DNA from: a bacterium
GTDB lineage: Archaea > Nanoarchaeota > Nanoarchaeia > Woesearchaeales > UBA10216
NCBI GenBank assembly: GCA_024206195.1
Contig: JAAGZO010000203.1
Coordinates: 1 to 8,576 of the forward strand
DNA: 8,576 nucleotides
Reading direction: 5' to 3'
This document shows positions 1-6,882 of this stretch, piece by piece (positions within the stretch are counted from its first letter, which is position 1; the number at the start of each line of letters is the position of its first letter). The translations under genes and the position numbers were made by a program. Under the pieces are notes generated by a model. The model saw nothing but the letters and a program-made list of their open reading frames with translations. It did no database searches and was not told where the DNA came from.

Positions 1-2120
1 AGCAAACCTATGAGGAAACCCAGCAATGGTCTGATGAGTATGACTCTGATGACCAAGGCAACTATGACGATCCCAATTCAAACTCTGATGAGACCTTTGT
101 GGTTTCTCTAGAAACGTTGCGGTCTGAGACACGGTTAAGACATAGGAGGAGGATCAATACACCACCTGTCATTGTACTACTTAGTATGACAACCTCAGAA
201 CAGACTGGTTGCGAGACATGGATAGAGTGGAAAGAGAAGATGCAGAAAGAACATGAGGAAACTTTGCGCAAGAAAAAAGAAGAAGAAGAAAGGTTAGAAG
301 AAGAGAAGAAGAAAGCGAAAAGTATCAAAGAGAAGCAGGAAATCCTTGAAAAAGCAAGGATTCTATCAACCCTTCCAACAGAAACCAAGTTAGGAAGATA
401 TAAGAGAATGAAGAAAAAGCAAGAAGAGAAACATGCCGCATGGTTGGCACGAAAAAAGAAGAAGAAAAACTCCATGAAATCTTTACCTTTTGGTCATCGG
501 CGTAATGGAGGAGGAAAGTCGCGAGCAAAGAAGTCGACTTCGGCAGTTGGAAGCAAGGAAGAGAAGATACAGCTAGAGGTCATCAAGAAGCGCAGAGCTT
601 TGAGAAGGAAGTTGAAGAAAGCAGAAAAAAAGAAGGCAGAAGAAAAGAGAAGTGTTCTCTTTAGAAACAATGTAGAGAACAAAGATACGAAGGTGATAGA
701 GATCAATTACATTAAGGATGAAGAGGAAGAAGATTTGGAGACAAAAATGCTTGAACAGGAGATTAAGAAACAGCAGACATTAATGATTCATAACATCCAA
801 CTACGCAAGGAAGCTCAAGAGAAAGCGATAGAGCTGAAGAAGCAGAAATTGGAGGAGGAGCATGCTAATGCTGTATTCGCTCATCATGAAGCACTCCTAC
901 TAGATGAACGCGAGAACGGATCATGGATCACTGTAAATAAGTTTAAGCCAAAGTTTAAGCCAAAGTTTAAGCCAACTACCGAGAAGAAGCAACGATCGTC
1001 AAAGCAGAAGAAGAAAAAGAATAAGGAGGTCTGTCCGTTTCAGTTTGTTACACCTCGAATGGCAGGTCAGAAAAAGATTTTTAATAAACAGGAAATGAAG
1101 ACCACTCTCTTAAAGACTCGCATATGCGAGTCTGTTCATAACGGAAAAACTTGCAGGCATGGAAAACATTGCAGATTTGCTCATACTGCCCAAGAGCTTC
1201 AGATCCGAGAATGCTTCTTTGGAAATGGATGTCGTTGCGTGAAAAAGACATGCACCGGGTATCACAATTCAGGTAAAAAGTGCTGCTACTTTCGACATCC
1301 CGAAGAGACCAATGAAAACTATTATCGACGTATGGGCTTGAAGAAGACCAATGCTTTTTGTCGCACGATTGCTAAGAAGAAGGTCACTAAGATAGAGATT
1401 TCCATCATGCGTGTTAACACGACTAAACAAGCTGAGAAAGCATCTAGTAGTTTCATCTTCTGGAATAGATGGGCTCAACAGCGTAAGAAAGTTGTTGAGG
1501 ACAAGAAAGCGCATGAGAATAACAATTCTGGGTGGATAGAGGTCTGCTCAAAGAAAGAGAAGAAGAAAGTTGTTGAGGACAAGAAAGTGCAGGAGAATAA
1601 CAATTCTGGGTGGATAGAGGTCTGCTCAAAGAAAGAGAAGAAGAAAGTTGTTGCGAACAAGAAAGTGCAGGAGAATAACAATTCTGGGTGGATAGAGGTC
1701 TGCTCAAAGAAAGAGAAGAAGAAAGTTGTAGCGGTCAAGAAAGAGAAGAAGCAAGTTGTTGAGGACAAGAAAGAGAAGAAGCAAGTTGTTGAGGACAAGA
1801 AAGAGAAGAAGCAAGTTGTTGAGGACAAGAAAGAGAAGAAGAAAGTTGTTGAGGACAAGAAAGAGAAGAAGCAAGTTGTAGCGGTCAAGAAAGAGAAGAA
1901 GCAAGTTGTAGCGGTCAAGAAAGAGAAGAAGCAAGTTGTTAAAGTACGCCCTATGTGTAGATCTGTTGGTACTGGTAAGCCATGCCCACATGGGAAGAAG
2001 TGTCGCTTTCGTCACAATGATGATCCTATTGTCATAAGGGTACCAGCTAGTCTTGCTCTTCAGGCAATGCAACATGCTATTAAATCAGGGCTAAAGAACT
2101 TCAAAATTGAAGTAGTATAG
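1..2120 (+). CDS. CCCH zinc-finger protein with Lys-rich repeats, 5'-truncated by the window edge
   Basis: Probable RNA-binding protein; target unknown. The frame is open to the left edge (first full codon at base 3) with no ATG before base 99, where only a GTG occurs, so the true start lies outside; 705 residues are visible. The first ~30 residues are acidic (Asp/Glu/Ser). Bases ~220-900 encode Lys/Glu-rich, probably coiled-coil sequence. Finger 1 (1125-1184) is canonical C-x8-C-x5-C-x3-H with a KTRIC lead-in like the tristetraprolin KTEL-C. Nine residues later finger 2 (1212-1298) is a stretched C-x5-C-x16-C-x3-H with extra Cys/His, followed by PEETNENYYRRMGL. A repeat tract (1485-1946) precedes a third canonical finger (1956-2015) and a 26-residue tail starting VP at 2040. 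The downstream gene at 6883 is a paralogue. Seen: fingers and repeats. Known: such fingers usually bind single-stranded RNA. Inferred: a role in viral mRNA control. Confidence 0.88.
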   Translation, partial: QTYEETQQWSDEYDSDDQGNYDDPNSNSDETFVVSLETLRSETRLRHRRRINTPPVIVLLSMTTSEQTGCETWIEWKEKMQKEHEETLRKKKEEEERLEEEKKKAKSIKEKQEILEKARILSTLPTETKLGRYKRMKKKQEEKHAAWLARKKKKKNSMKSLPFGHRRNGGGKSRAKKSTSAVGSKEEKIQLEVIKKRRALRRKLKKAEKKKAEEKRSVLFRNNVENKDTKVIEINYIKDEEEEDLETKMLEQEIKKQQTLMIHNIQLRKEAQEKAIELKKQKLEEEHANAVFAHHEALLLDERENGSWITVNKFKPKFKPKFKPTTEKKQRSSKQKKKKNKEVCPFQFVTPRMAGQKKIFNKQEMKTTLLKTRICESVHNGKTCRHGKHCRFAHTAQELQIRECFFGNGCRCVKKTCTGYHNSGKKCCYFRHPEETNENYYRRMGLKKTNAFCRTIAKKKVTKIEISIMRVNTTKQAEKASSSFIFWNRWAQQRKKVVEDKKAHENNNSGWIEVCSKKEKKKVVEDKKVQENNNSGWIEVCSKKEKKKVVANKKVQENNNSGWIEVCSKKEKKKVVAVKKEKKQVVEDKKEKKQVVEDKKEKKQVVEDKKEKKKVVEDKKEKKQVVAVKKEKKQVVAVKKEKKQVVKVRPMCRSVGTGKPCPHGKKCRFRHNDDPIVIRVPASLALQAMQHAIKSGLKNFKIEVV
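939..974 (+). repeat. 12-bp in-frame tandem repeat, 3 copies
   Basis: The unit AAGTTTAAGCCA occurs three times without mismatch and encodes KFKP three times. It directly follows a GSWITV peptide, which resembles the SGWIEV motif in the larger repeats further downstream in the same gene. Confidence 0.9.
1485..1718 (+). repeat. 78-bp in-frame tandem repeat, 3 copies
   Basis: Units start at 1485, 1563 and 1641, each encoding 26 residues that begin KKVVEDKK (or KKVVANKK), contain NNNSGWIEVCS and end KKEK. Successive units differ by two substitutions each, and all four change the amino acid (Ala/Val, His/Gln, Glu/Ala, Asp/Asn). The reading frame is kept throughout. The tract runs directly into the 30-bp repeat. 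Confidence 0.95.
1719..1946 (+). repeat. 30-bp in-frame tandem repeat, 7 full copies plus a partial one
   Basis: Units start at 1719 and every 30 bp to 1899, with an 18-bp partial unit at 1929. Each encodes K[K/Q]VV[ED or AV]KKEK. Units 1, 6 and 7 carry the AV version and units 2-5 the ED version. The 30-bp unit equals the 78-bp unit lacking 48 bp (16 codons) bounded by the short direct repeat AAGAAAG. The whole tract makes a strongly basic linker between fingers 2 and 3. Confidence 0.95.
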
Positions 2121-2331
2121 GGAGAGACGGGAGTTAAGTATATAAAGATATATTATAATATTGAATATCATTCCACGTAACCAAATCCATACGGGGATAT
2201 AATAATAAAACCACACCTAATAAGGGTGTGGTTTGAAATATAGAAAAATAAAATAATTTTCCTAAGTGGGTATAATTGGCAATAAAACAACACCCAAAAT
2301 ATATATTAGGAGAATAAGACATATGACTTAA
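2121..2331. other. Convergent intergenic spacer
   Basis: This AT-rich spacer lies between the 3' ends of the CCCH gene (+) and the PLD gene (-). It holds the hairpin at 2208-2234 and, 16 bases after the CCCH stop, the string AAGTATATAAA (2136-2146), which also occurs upstream of the second CCCH gene. No convincing gene was found. A 62-codon - strand reading frame crosses it but reads through the hairpin and has no recognisable features. Confidence 0.8.
2208..2234. terminator. Palindromic hairpin at the convergent gene junction
   Basis: AAACCACACC (2208-2217) pairs perfectly with GGTGTGGTTT (2225-2234) around a 7-base loop. It starts 88 bases after the + strand CCCH stop and about 97 bases before the - strand PLD stop, so it could act in both transcripts. 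Mimivirus transcripts are known to end at palindromic hairpins; that this one does the same is inference. The core is shared with the hairpin at 7876-7904. Confidence 0.75.
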
Positions 2332-4524
2332 TCATTTTGTATTTCTCATGTTAGTACAGTTAGTTCCACACGATCCACTGGTAAGATTACCACATATTGC
2401 ACAAGTATTTTGACAATTACCGACTCCTGAGCATCGCGGATCATTGCTATGAAGTTGAAAGTTAGGGGATGAATTATCACACGATCCTTGGCTTCCCAAA
2501 TTGGATTGATTCTTCAGAATAGAGAATGTATTTTCTACACCTGTGGATATCCAATTAGGGATTTTATTAGTAAAACGTGCGGCTAATCCAGTGTTTGATG
2601 TATGACTAAAGTAATCTGGGGTAAGATTAGAGGACGAAACCAATAATCCCCAGTCTGAGTAGTAGATCTTTGCGTGCAGGACTTTACAGTCACTCCACTC
2701 TCCTGGTTTGGGAGCAGGGTTCTGATACCACCAATGAATATGAACATTATTATAGAATTCTAATTTGTTAACAAATGCTTTACCTTCTGGACATCTAATT
2801 AAATCACATGTAGGATTAGGGTAATACTGTACGTTATCAGTAAACGGGGTATTATAAACCCAAAGATCAATATCAACCCCATTCTTAGCTGCACTTTCAA
2901 AAGCCATTTGTAGCTTCTGGTCCCATCCACAACCACTTAGTGCACTAGCGAAAACAGAAAAATCAAAATTTGTTATCTTTAAGAATGATCTTGCGTTCTT
3001 TATTAGATTTATAAGATGATCTCTCTCGTATGATACTATTCCCAATGCAGTTCTACTCTCCCCTCCTTTCTCAGTATATGTATTCATTACATATGGACCT
3101 TGAGGCACTAGAGTATCATTTATTTGTGTTTTGGGGTATTGATTGGATTGAGGTGTGCACATAGGCCATGTTGGAGATACTGTTATAAAGTACTCTGTTC
3201 CATCAGTAGTTTTATAAGGGTTCTTTGAAGTATATGTGAATTTTATGGTAGTTTTTGATTTACTGGTAAACCATGTAGCTTTTTGTAAGATATCTTGATA
3301 CAAAGGAGAAGTGAATGGGAAAGATATACCAAAATCAACCGACGAAGAACCAGATGTATTCTGTCCTCCGATATAGGCCTTTTTATCTGATATGTATATT
3401 TTGTCATGAAAAAAAGCACATATATTCTTACCAGAACAACCTACGTTATTATAATAATTCCAATCTACTATTGTAAAATTGGGGTGATTTTTTAGGTATT
3501 GGAATTGTTTAGCTACCTGGTTTTGACAGTCTGTTTGGTCGGTAGGTATCCTTACCCAAGTTACGGTTATACCTCTTTCCAACGCATCTTTCCATGCGTA
3601 ATATATAGCACTTTGGTAGTCTGTCGGGTCGTCAGACTGCCATTTACCAAGCGTGATATAAGCATTACAAATAGTAATAAATTTCTTAGCGCTCTTGATT
3701 AAATCTAAATACCACCAGTAAAATGTATTTTTAGTAGTTAAGAGTTTATATTCTGGTATATAAGGGTTGGATACAACTACCTGAGCTCCAAGAGAATCTG
3801 GACTAGATATTTTAGGATCGTCATCATAATCATAATTAGTTGATGATAACATTGAAGTATGTTTATGTTTTACCCAACAGCTCACGTTATTGTTAGAAGG
3901 GTCACCCTTACATACTTCAGATGGGTTTTGGTACATACACCCAACTCTTTTAGTATCACTACAATCATAATACGGAGACGAGTATGTTGGGAACGGTAAT
4001 GATGATTTCCACCCTGAACTAGGTTTGTTCCACCCTGATGATGGTGTATCTGTAGAGTATAATACACATACTGAATTATCATCACTTGCTGAATAGGATG
4101 AACAATTTGAATCTTTGGCACATTCTAATCTACAATTAATGGTACCATCAGATATGACCTTAGTAGCAGGATATGAATTTCTAGGTCCGTAACAATATCC
4201 ATTACCCTCTAAACCTTGAACTTTTGTCCACTGTGGTAGTTGTGAACAATATCCTCCACATGTTGAATCATTCTTGTTAGTATTACCACCTTCCACACAC
4301 TTGCCATTTTTACACTGATAGTACTTATCTTGAGAAGGAGCTGGTGAGCAATATCCTCCGCATGTTGAATCATTCTTGTTAGTATTACCACCTTCCACAC
4401 ACTTGCCATTTTTACACTGATAGTACTTATCTTGAGTTTTGGCAATCACAATGAGTATTATCCCTATAGCAAATATTGCTGTACCAATTATTGCAAGTAG
4501 TAGAATAACATTTTTGGATAACAT
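2332..4524 (-). CDS. N-terminally anchored phospholipase D-superfamily protein with PAN-like domain
   Basis: A 730-residue protein with both PLD catalytic motifs: HDKIYISD at 373-380, followed by GGQN, and HAKIYYSD at 617-624, followed by SSSN and TPDYF. The architecture resembles PLD3/PLD4 and the poxvirus PLD-like proteins, which include exonucleases, nicking enzymes and envelope-remodelling factors, so the substrate (lipid or nucleic acid) cannot be assigned. Order: membrane segment (~6-28, single, no obvious cleavage site, so probably type II); two near-identical 30-residue Cys modules (31-60, 65-94); a probable PAN/apple domain (~104-155, with C131, C135, C141, C153); a Cys cluster (188-216); PLD half 1; PLD half 2 (~485-665); and a Cys-rich tail (682-723). 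Cysteine content and many N-x-S/T sites suit an oxidising, lumenal or extracellular side. It is divergent from the PLD gene at 4571, sharing a 46-bp promoter region. Confidence 0.9.
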   Translation of the reverse strand: MLSKNVILLLAIIGTAIFAIGIILIVIAKTQDKYYQCKNGKCVEGGNTNKNDSTCGGYCSPAPSQDKYYQCKNGKCVEGGNTNKNDSTCGGYCSQLPQWTKVQGLEGNGYCYGPRNSYPATKVISDGTINCRLECAKDSNCSSYSASDDNSVCVLYSTDTPSSGWNKPSSGWKSSLPFPTYSSPYYDCSDTKRVGCMYQNPSEVCKGDPSNNNVSCWVKHKHTSMLSSTNYDYDDDPKISSPDSLGAQVVVSNPYIPEYKLLTTKNTFYWWYLDLIKSAKKFITICNAYITLGKWQSDDPTDYQSAIYYAWKDALERGITVTWVRIPTDQTDCQNQVAKQFQYLKNHPNFTIVDWNYYNNVGCSGKNICAFFHDKIYISDKKAYIGGQNTSGSSSVDFGISFPFTSPLYQDILQKATWFTSKSKTTIKFTYTSKNPYKTTDGTEYFITVSPTWPMCTPQSNQYPKTQINDTLVPQGPYVMNTYTEKGGESRTALGIVSYERDHLINLIKNARSFLKITNFDFSVFASALSGCGWDQKLQMAFESAAKNGVDIDLWVYNTPFTDNVQYYPNPTCDLIRCPEGKAFVNKLEFYNNVHIHWWYQNPAPKPGEWSDCKVLHAKIYYSDWGLLVSSSNLTPDYFSHTSNTGLAARFTNKIPNWISTGVENTFSILKNQSNLGSQGSCDNSSPNFQLHSNDPRCSGVGNCQNTCAICGNLTSGSCGTNCTNMRNTK
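4243..4436 (-). repeat. 102-bp-period duplication of a Cys-rich module
   Basis: Bases 4243-4334 and 4345-4436 match over 92 bp with two mismatches (4246/4348 and 4258/4360), neither changing the protein. Each copy encodes a 30-residue module with four cysteines (QCKNGKC ... CGGYC), joined by a PAPS linker. The near-identity suggests a recent duplication or ongoing gene conversion just outside the membrane anchor. Confidence 0.95.
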
Positions 4525-4570
4525 TTATATTAGAAAAATAGAATATATATTTGTGTTAATAAAAATAAAA
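4525..4570. promoter_or_regulatory. Shared promoter region of the divergent PLD gene pair
   Basis: Only 46 bases, almost all A/T, separate the two start codons. The perfect palindrome AATATATATT (4542-4551) sits near the middle, 17 bases from the - strand ATG and 19 from the + strand ATG, so one symmetric TATA-like element could serve both genes. Promoter function is inferred from position and composition. Confidence 0.6.
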
Positions 4571-6790
4571 ATGACTGATAGGGTACCAGATATGCCAAAT
4601 ATAAACAACGGTGAGGTGTACATGAGACTTACTGAACAGGCATACAATTGCAGAGGGAACAATGTGGCCACTGATTTAACATGGTATTTTCAAAGTATTA
4701 AAAAACTTGGCGACGGTGATCTAATGATAATAGGAGGTAACTGGATTATGCAAGATTGGAATGCAATTGAGTATGTAGGGTGGAAAGACGGAACTAGTTA
4801 TTTACCTGTTGAACTTTGGGTAGCTGCTATACAACGAGGAGCCACTATTGCGATGCTCACCTCCTACTATTATACAGGAAATCCTGATAATTGTAATGTT
4901 ACGGCTCCATCAGCTTTAGATCATTCCAATTGGGGACAAACTGGAATACAAAATTGCACTGATTGTGGAAATCCAAAACTGTCTACGTGTAACAGCGCAT
5001 GTTGTGTTCTAAAATATCTAAAGGCTGCAGCTAAAAGTGCTGGTAAGCCACAAGGCATTATTGACTTACGAAATACAGCGCCTAACGGAGGTCCTACGAG
5101 TCATAGTAAATTCGTAGCGTGTTATTACTTTTCTAGGAATGAGTTCTCTCAATTCTTCGGAGCATGGAATCCAGTAATACGTGATTGGCCCTTAAAAGAA
5201 ACAGGGTTTGGTGTGGTCGGTAAACTAAATGAAGATCTAGGACGTCTTTGCAATCATTGGATGTATAGTTTCTTGACTGTTGTGAAGAATATAACCAACC
5301 ATTCTCAACAAGCTAACTTCACTAAACTACAAGATTGGATTAAAGATCCACAAGATTTACCTGCTATTCCAGTAAAGGTACCAATACTATTCTTTTACGG
5401 ACCAGATTATTGTGATCATAATTTTGGTTGTAACATGAAAAACCAGTGGGCCCAACTCAGTAGAGATTCGAAATCGTGTACAGGTTCTCAAAACTATGTG
5501 ACATTAATAGACCATGATGTTGAGATAACTTTGGGTGTGGCACCATCCTTACTACATCATACACCTTTTTGTGTTGGTAATGATTTTGACAAATGGGCTA
5601 AGGGTTGGGGAGGTAAAGGCGATACACTAATGGATGCATTAACTCTATTAGAAAATTTCATAAAGAACAGTAAACAATACGTCAAGTCGTCAGAAATGAC
5701 TCAGTATATGGGAATTTCAGTAGCAAGAGACGATAATATGAATTGTAACCAGGATCAAGTACCCAAAGGACTTGTAGATGCTCTTAAAACTAGTATGAAA
5801 GCAGGAAAACCTTACTTAGCTATAGAAGGAGGAGATGACGGTGATTATGGGGCTAGTGGGGGTGATGGATGTTTAACTACAAATTCTCTGGCTTGGAATT
5901 TTGCATGTGATCCTGAAATTAAAAAGAATTTTGCTATCAAAGGTTATGGTTTTGGAAATACCCATGACAAATTTTGGGTTAGCGATAACGCATTAATTCT
6001 TGCAACTGGTCATCCTGATACAGGTTTTCACATGGGAAGAGCATATAACTACTGGTTACAAATAGGAAATAGCTCTAATCTTGTTAATTGGATGAACAAT
6101 CACTGGAATTCTATGTGGAATTATTGCTGTTTCTTCCCATGGTACAAAAATACTGCAAACACATACTTAGAAAAACAGATAGGAGGGAATAGTTTTTACA
6201 AGGATTTCGCAAATTCTGGAGCAATGTGTCCTAAATCATCTACTATTACAGGAAAATGCTGCATAGCAGATCCTAAACAGCATATTTTTGCTCCTAGAGA
6301 CCAACACAACTATTATGGAGTACCCAATATAGACCAGTTGCGACCTTCATCTAATTGTACAACTATTAAATGTCCACCCAATTCTACATGTAAAATGGTG
6401 GATGGTAAACCAGATTGCGATTGTACGAGTGGATACCAGAAATCATCTGATGGTAAATTGTGTATGAAAATACATGGGTGTGCGCAGAAATCTTGTCCAC
6501 CCAATTCTACATGTAAAATGGTGGATGGTAAACCAGATTGCATATGTAATATCGAATACAAAATGGATAAAATGGGAAATTGTGTATCATCTAGTCCTAG
6601 TTGTACAGATGTGAACTGTCCTTCTGGTACTAAGTGTGACTTAGTGGATGATAAAGCAATTTGTCTGCAATATTCGCAAAAAAAATCAGATCTTTCTATT
6701 ATAATTGGTGTTATAGTTGCTATTATTGGAGTAGGATTTATAGGAGCTGCTTTATTCTTCTATTTGAAAAGAAGAACCAAAAACAAATAA
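4571..6790 (+). CDS. PLD-superfamily protein with EGF-like stalk and C-terminal membrane anchor
   Basis: A 739-residue protein from ATG 4571. An in-frame upstream ATG at 4439 would overlap the divergent gene by 86 bp and consume the shared promoter, so it was not used. The second PLD motif is complete (HDKFWVSD, 465-472). The first keeps HSK (178-180) but has Tyr185 where the motif's Asp should be, followed by GAWN (197-200). Residues 596-631 and 637-671 are EGF-like (C-x4-C-x5-C-x8-C-x-C-x11-C), and a third, incomplete unit (678-698) stops after four cysteines. A membrane segment (~708-731) follows, then the basic tail KRRTKNK. No signal peptide is visible, so the Cys-rich region may reach its compartment by tail insertion, or be oxidised by a viral thiol system as in poxviruses (inference). 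Probably a paralogue of the adjacent PLD gene; enzymatic activity is uncertain. Confidence 0.9.
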   Translation: MTDRVPDMPNINNGEVYMRLTEQAYNCRGNNVATDLTWYFQSIKKLGDGDLMIIGGNWIMQDWNAIEYVGWKDGTSYLPVELWVAAIQRGATIAMLTSYYYTGNPDNCNVTAPSALDHSNWGQTGIQNCTDCGNPKLSTCNSACCVLKYLKAAAKSAGKPQGIIDLRNTAPNGGPTSHSKFVACYYFSRNEFSQFFGAWNPVIRDWPLKETGFGVVGKLNEDLGRLCNHWMYSFLTVVKNITNHSQQANFTKLQDWIKDPQDLPAIPVKVPILFFYGPDYCDHNFGCNMKNQWAQLSRDSKSCTGSQNYVTLIDHDVEITLGVAPSLLHHTPFCVGNDFDKWAKGWGGKGDTLMDALTLLENFIKNSKQYVKSSEMTQYMGISVARDDNMNCNQDQVPKGLVDALKTSMKAGKPYLAIEGGDDGDYGASGGDGCLTTNSLAWNFACDPEIKKNFAIKGYGFGNTHDKFWVSDNALILATGHPDTGFHMGRAYNYWLQIGNSSNLVNWMNNHWNSMWNYCCFFPWYKNTANTYLEKQIGGNSFYKDFANSGAMCPKSSTITGKCCIADPKQHIFAPRDQHNYYGVPNIDQLRPSSNCTTIKCPPNSTCKMVDGKPDCDCTSGYQKSSDGKLCMKIHGCAQKSCPPNSTCKMVDGKPDCICNIEYKMDKMGNCVSSSPSCTDVNCPSGTKCDLVDDKAICLQYSQKKSDLSIIIGVIVAIIGVGFIGAALFFYLKRRTKNK
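6371..6541 (+). repeat. Duplicated EGF-like segment, 48-bp exact match at 123-bp spacing
   Basis: Bases 6371-6418 and 6494-6541 are identical over 48 bp and encode CPPNSTCKMVDGKPDC in both EGF-like units. The sequence between them has diverged. A third, degenerate unit (CPSGTKCDLVDDKAIC) follows. Perfect identity limited to the core suggests recent duplication or gene conversion. Confidence 0.93.
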
Positions 6791-6845
6791 ATTTGTTTAA
6801 ACATAATGAAAATAAATTTGTTTAAACATAATGAAAATAAATTTG
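6786..6845. repeat. 25-bp tandem repeat, 2.4 copies, containing a palindrome
   Basis: The 25-bp unit starting AATAAATTTG begins at 6786 and 6811, with a 10-bp partial copy at 6836. Each full unit contains the palindrome TGTTTAAACA (6794-6803 and 6819-6828). The first unit overlaps the stop codon of the PLD gene, so the repeat is the start of its 3' untranslated region and lies upstream of the second CCCH gene. Function is unknown; a termination, polyadenylation or protein-binding role would suit the position. Confidence 0.9.
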
Positions 6846-6860
6846 AATTTTATCTGGAAG

Positions 6861-6870
6861 TATATAAATA
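6861..6870 (+). promoter_or_regulatory. TATA-like element before the second CCCH gene
   Basis: TATATAAATA ends 12 bases before ATG 6883, in a strongly AT-rich leader. The 11-mer AAGTATATAAA covering it (6858-6868) recurs at 2136-2146. An out-of-frame ATG at 6875 opens a three-codon reading frame that overlaps the true start. Assigned by position and composition only. Confidence 0.45.
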
Positions 6871-6882
6871 TTTAATGAAATT

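Noticed and set aside
99..101. GTG at 99 as the start of the first CCCH gene.
   Set aside because: The frame is open to the left edge with a plausible acidic coding sequence, and eukaryotic viruses rarely start at GTG. The gene is more simply truncated by the window.
1485..1946. Repeat array considered as CRISPR-like.
   Set aside because: There are no unique spacers. The units are contiguous, in frame and translated as part of a zinc-finger protein.
1453..2075. Several long - strand reading frames opposite the CCCH repeats.
   Set aside because: They are low-complexity mirror images (Leu/Phe/Ser repeats) of the in-frame Lys repeats on the + strand. The + frame has the zinc fingers and continues through the repeats.
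2134..2322. A 62-codon - strand reading frame in the convergent spacer.
   Set aside because: It reads through the palindromic hairpin, has no recognisable motif, and starts 10 bases after the PLD stop. It is probably chance in AT-rich sequence.
4439..4570. N-terminal extension of the + strand PLD gene to an ATG at 4439.
   Set aside because: It would overlap the 5' end of the divergent PLD gene and include the whole shared spacer. The hydrophobic stretch it adds is antisense to the other protein's membrane segment, and the ATG at 4571 is well placed after an A/T-rich leader.
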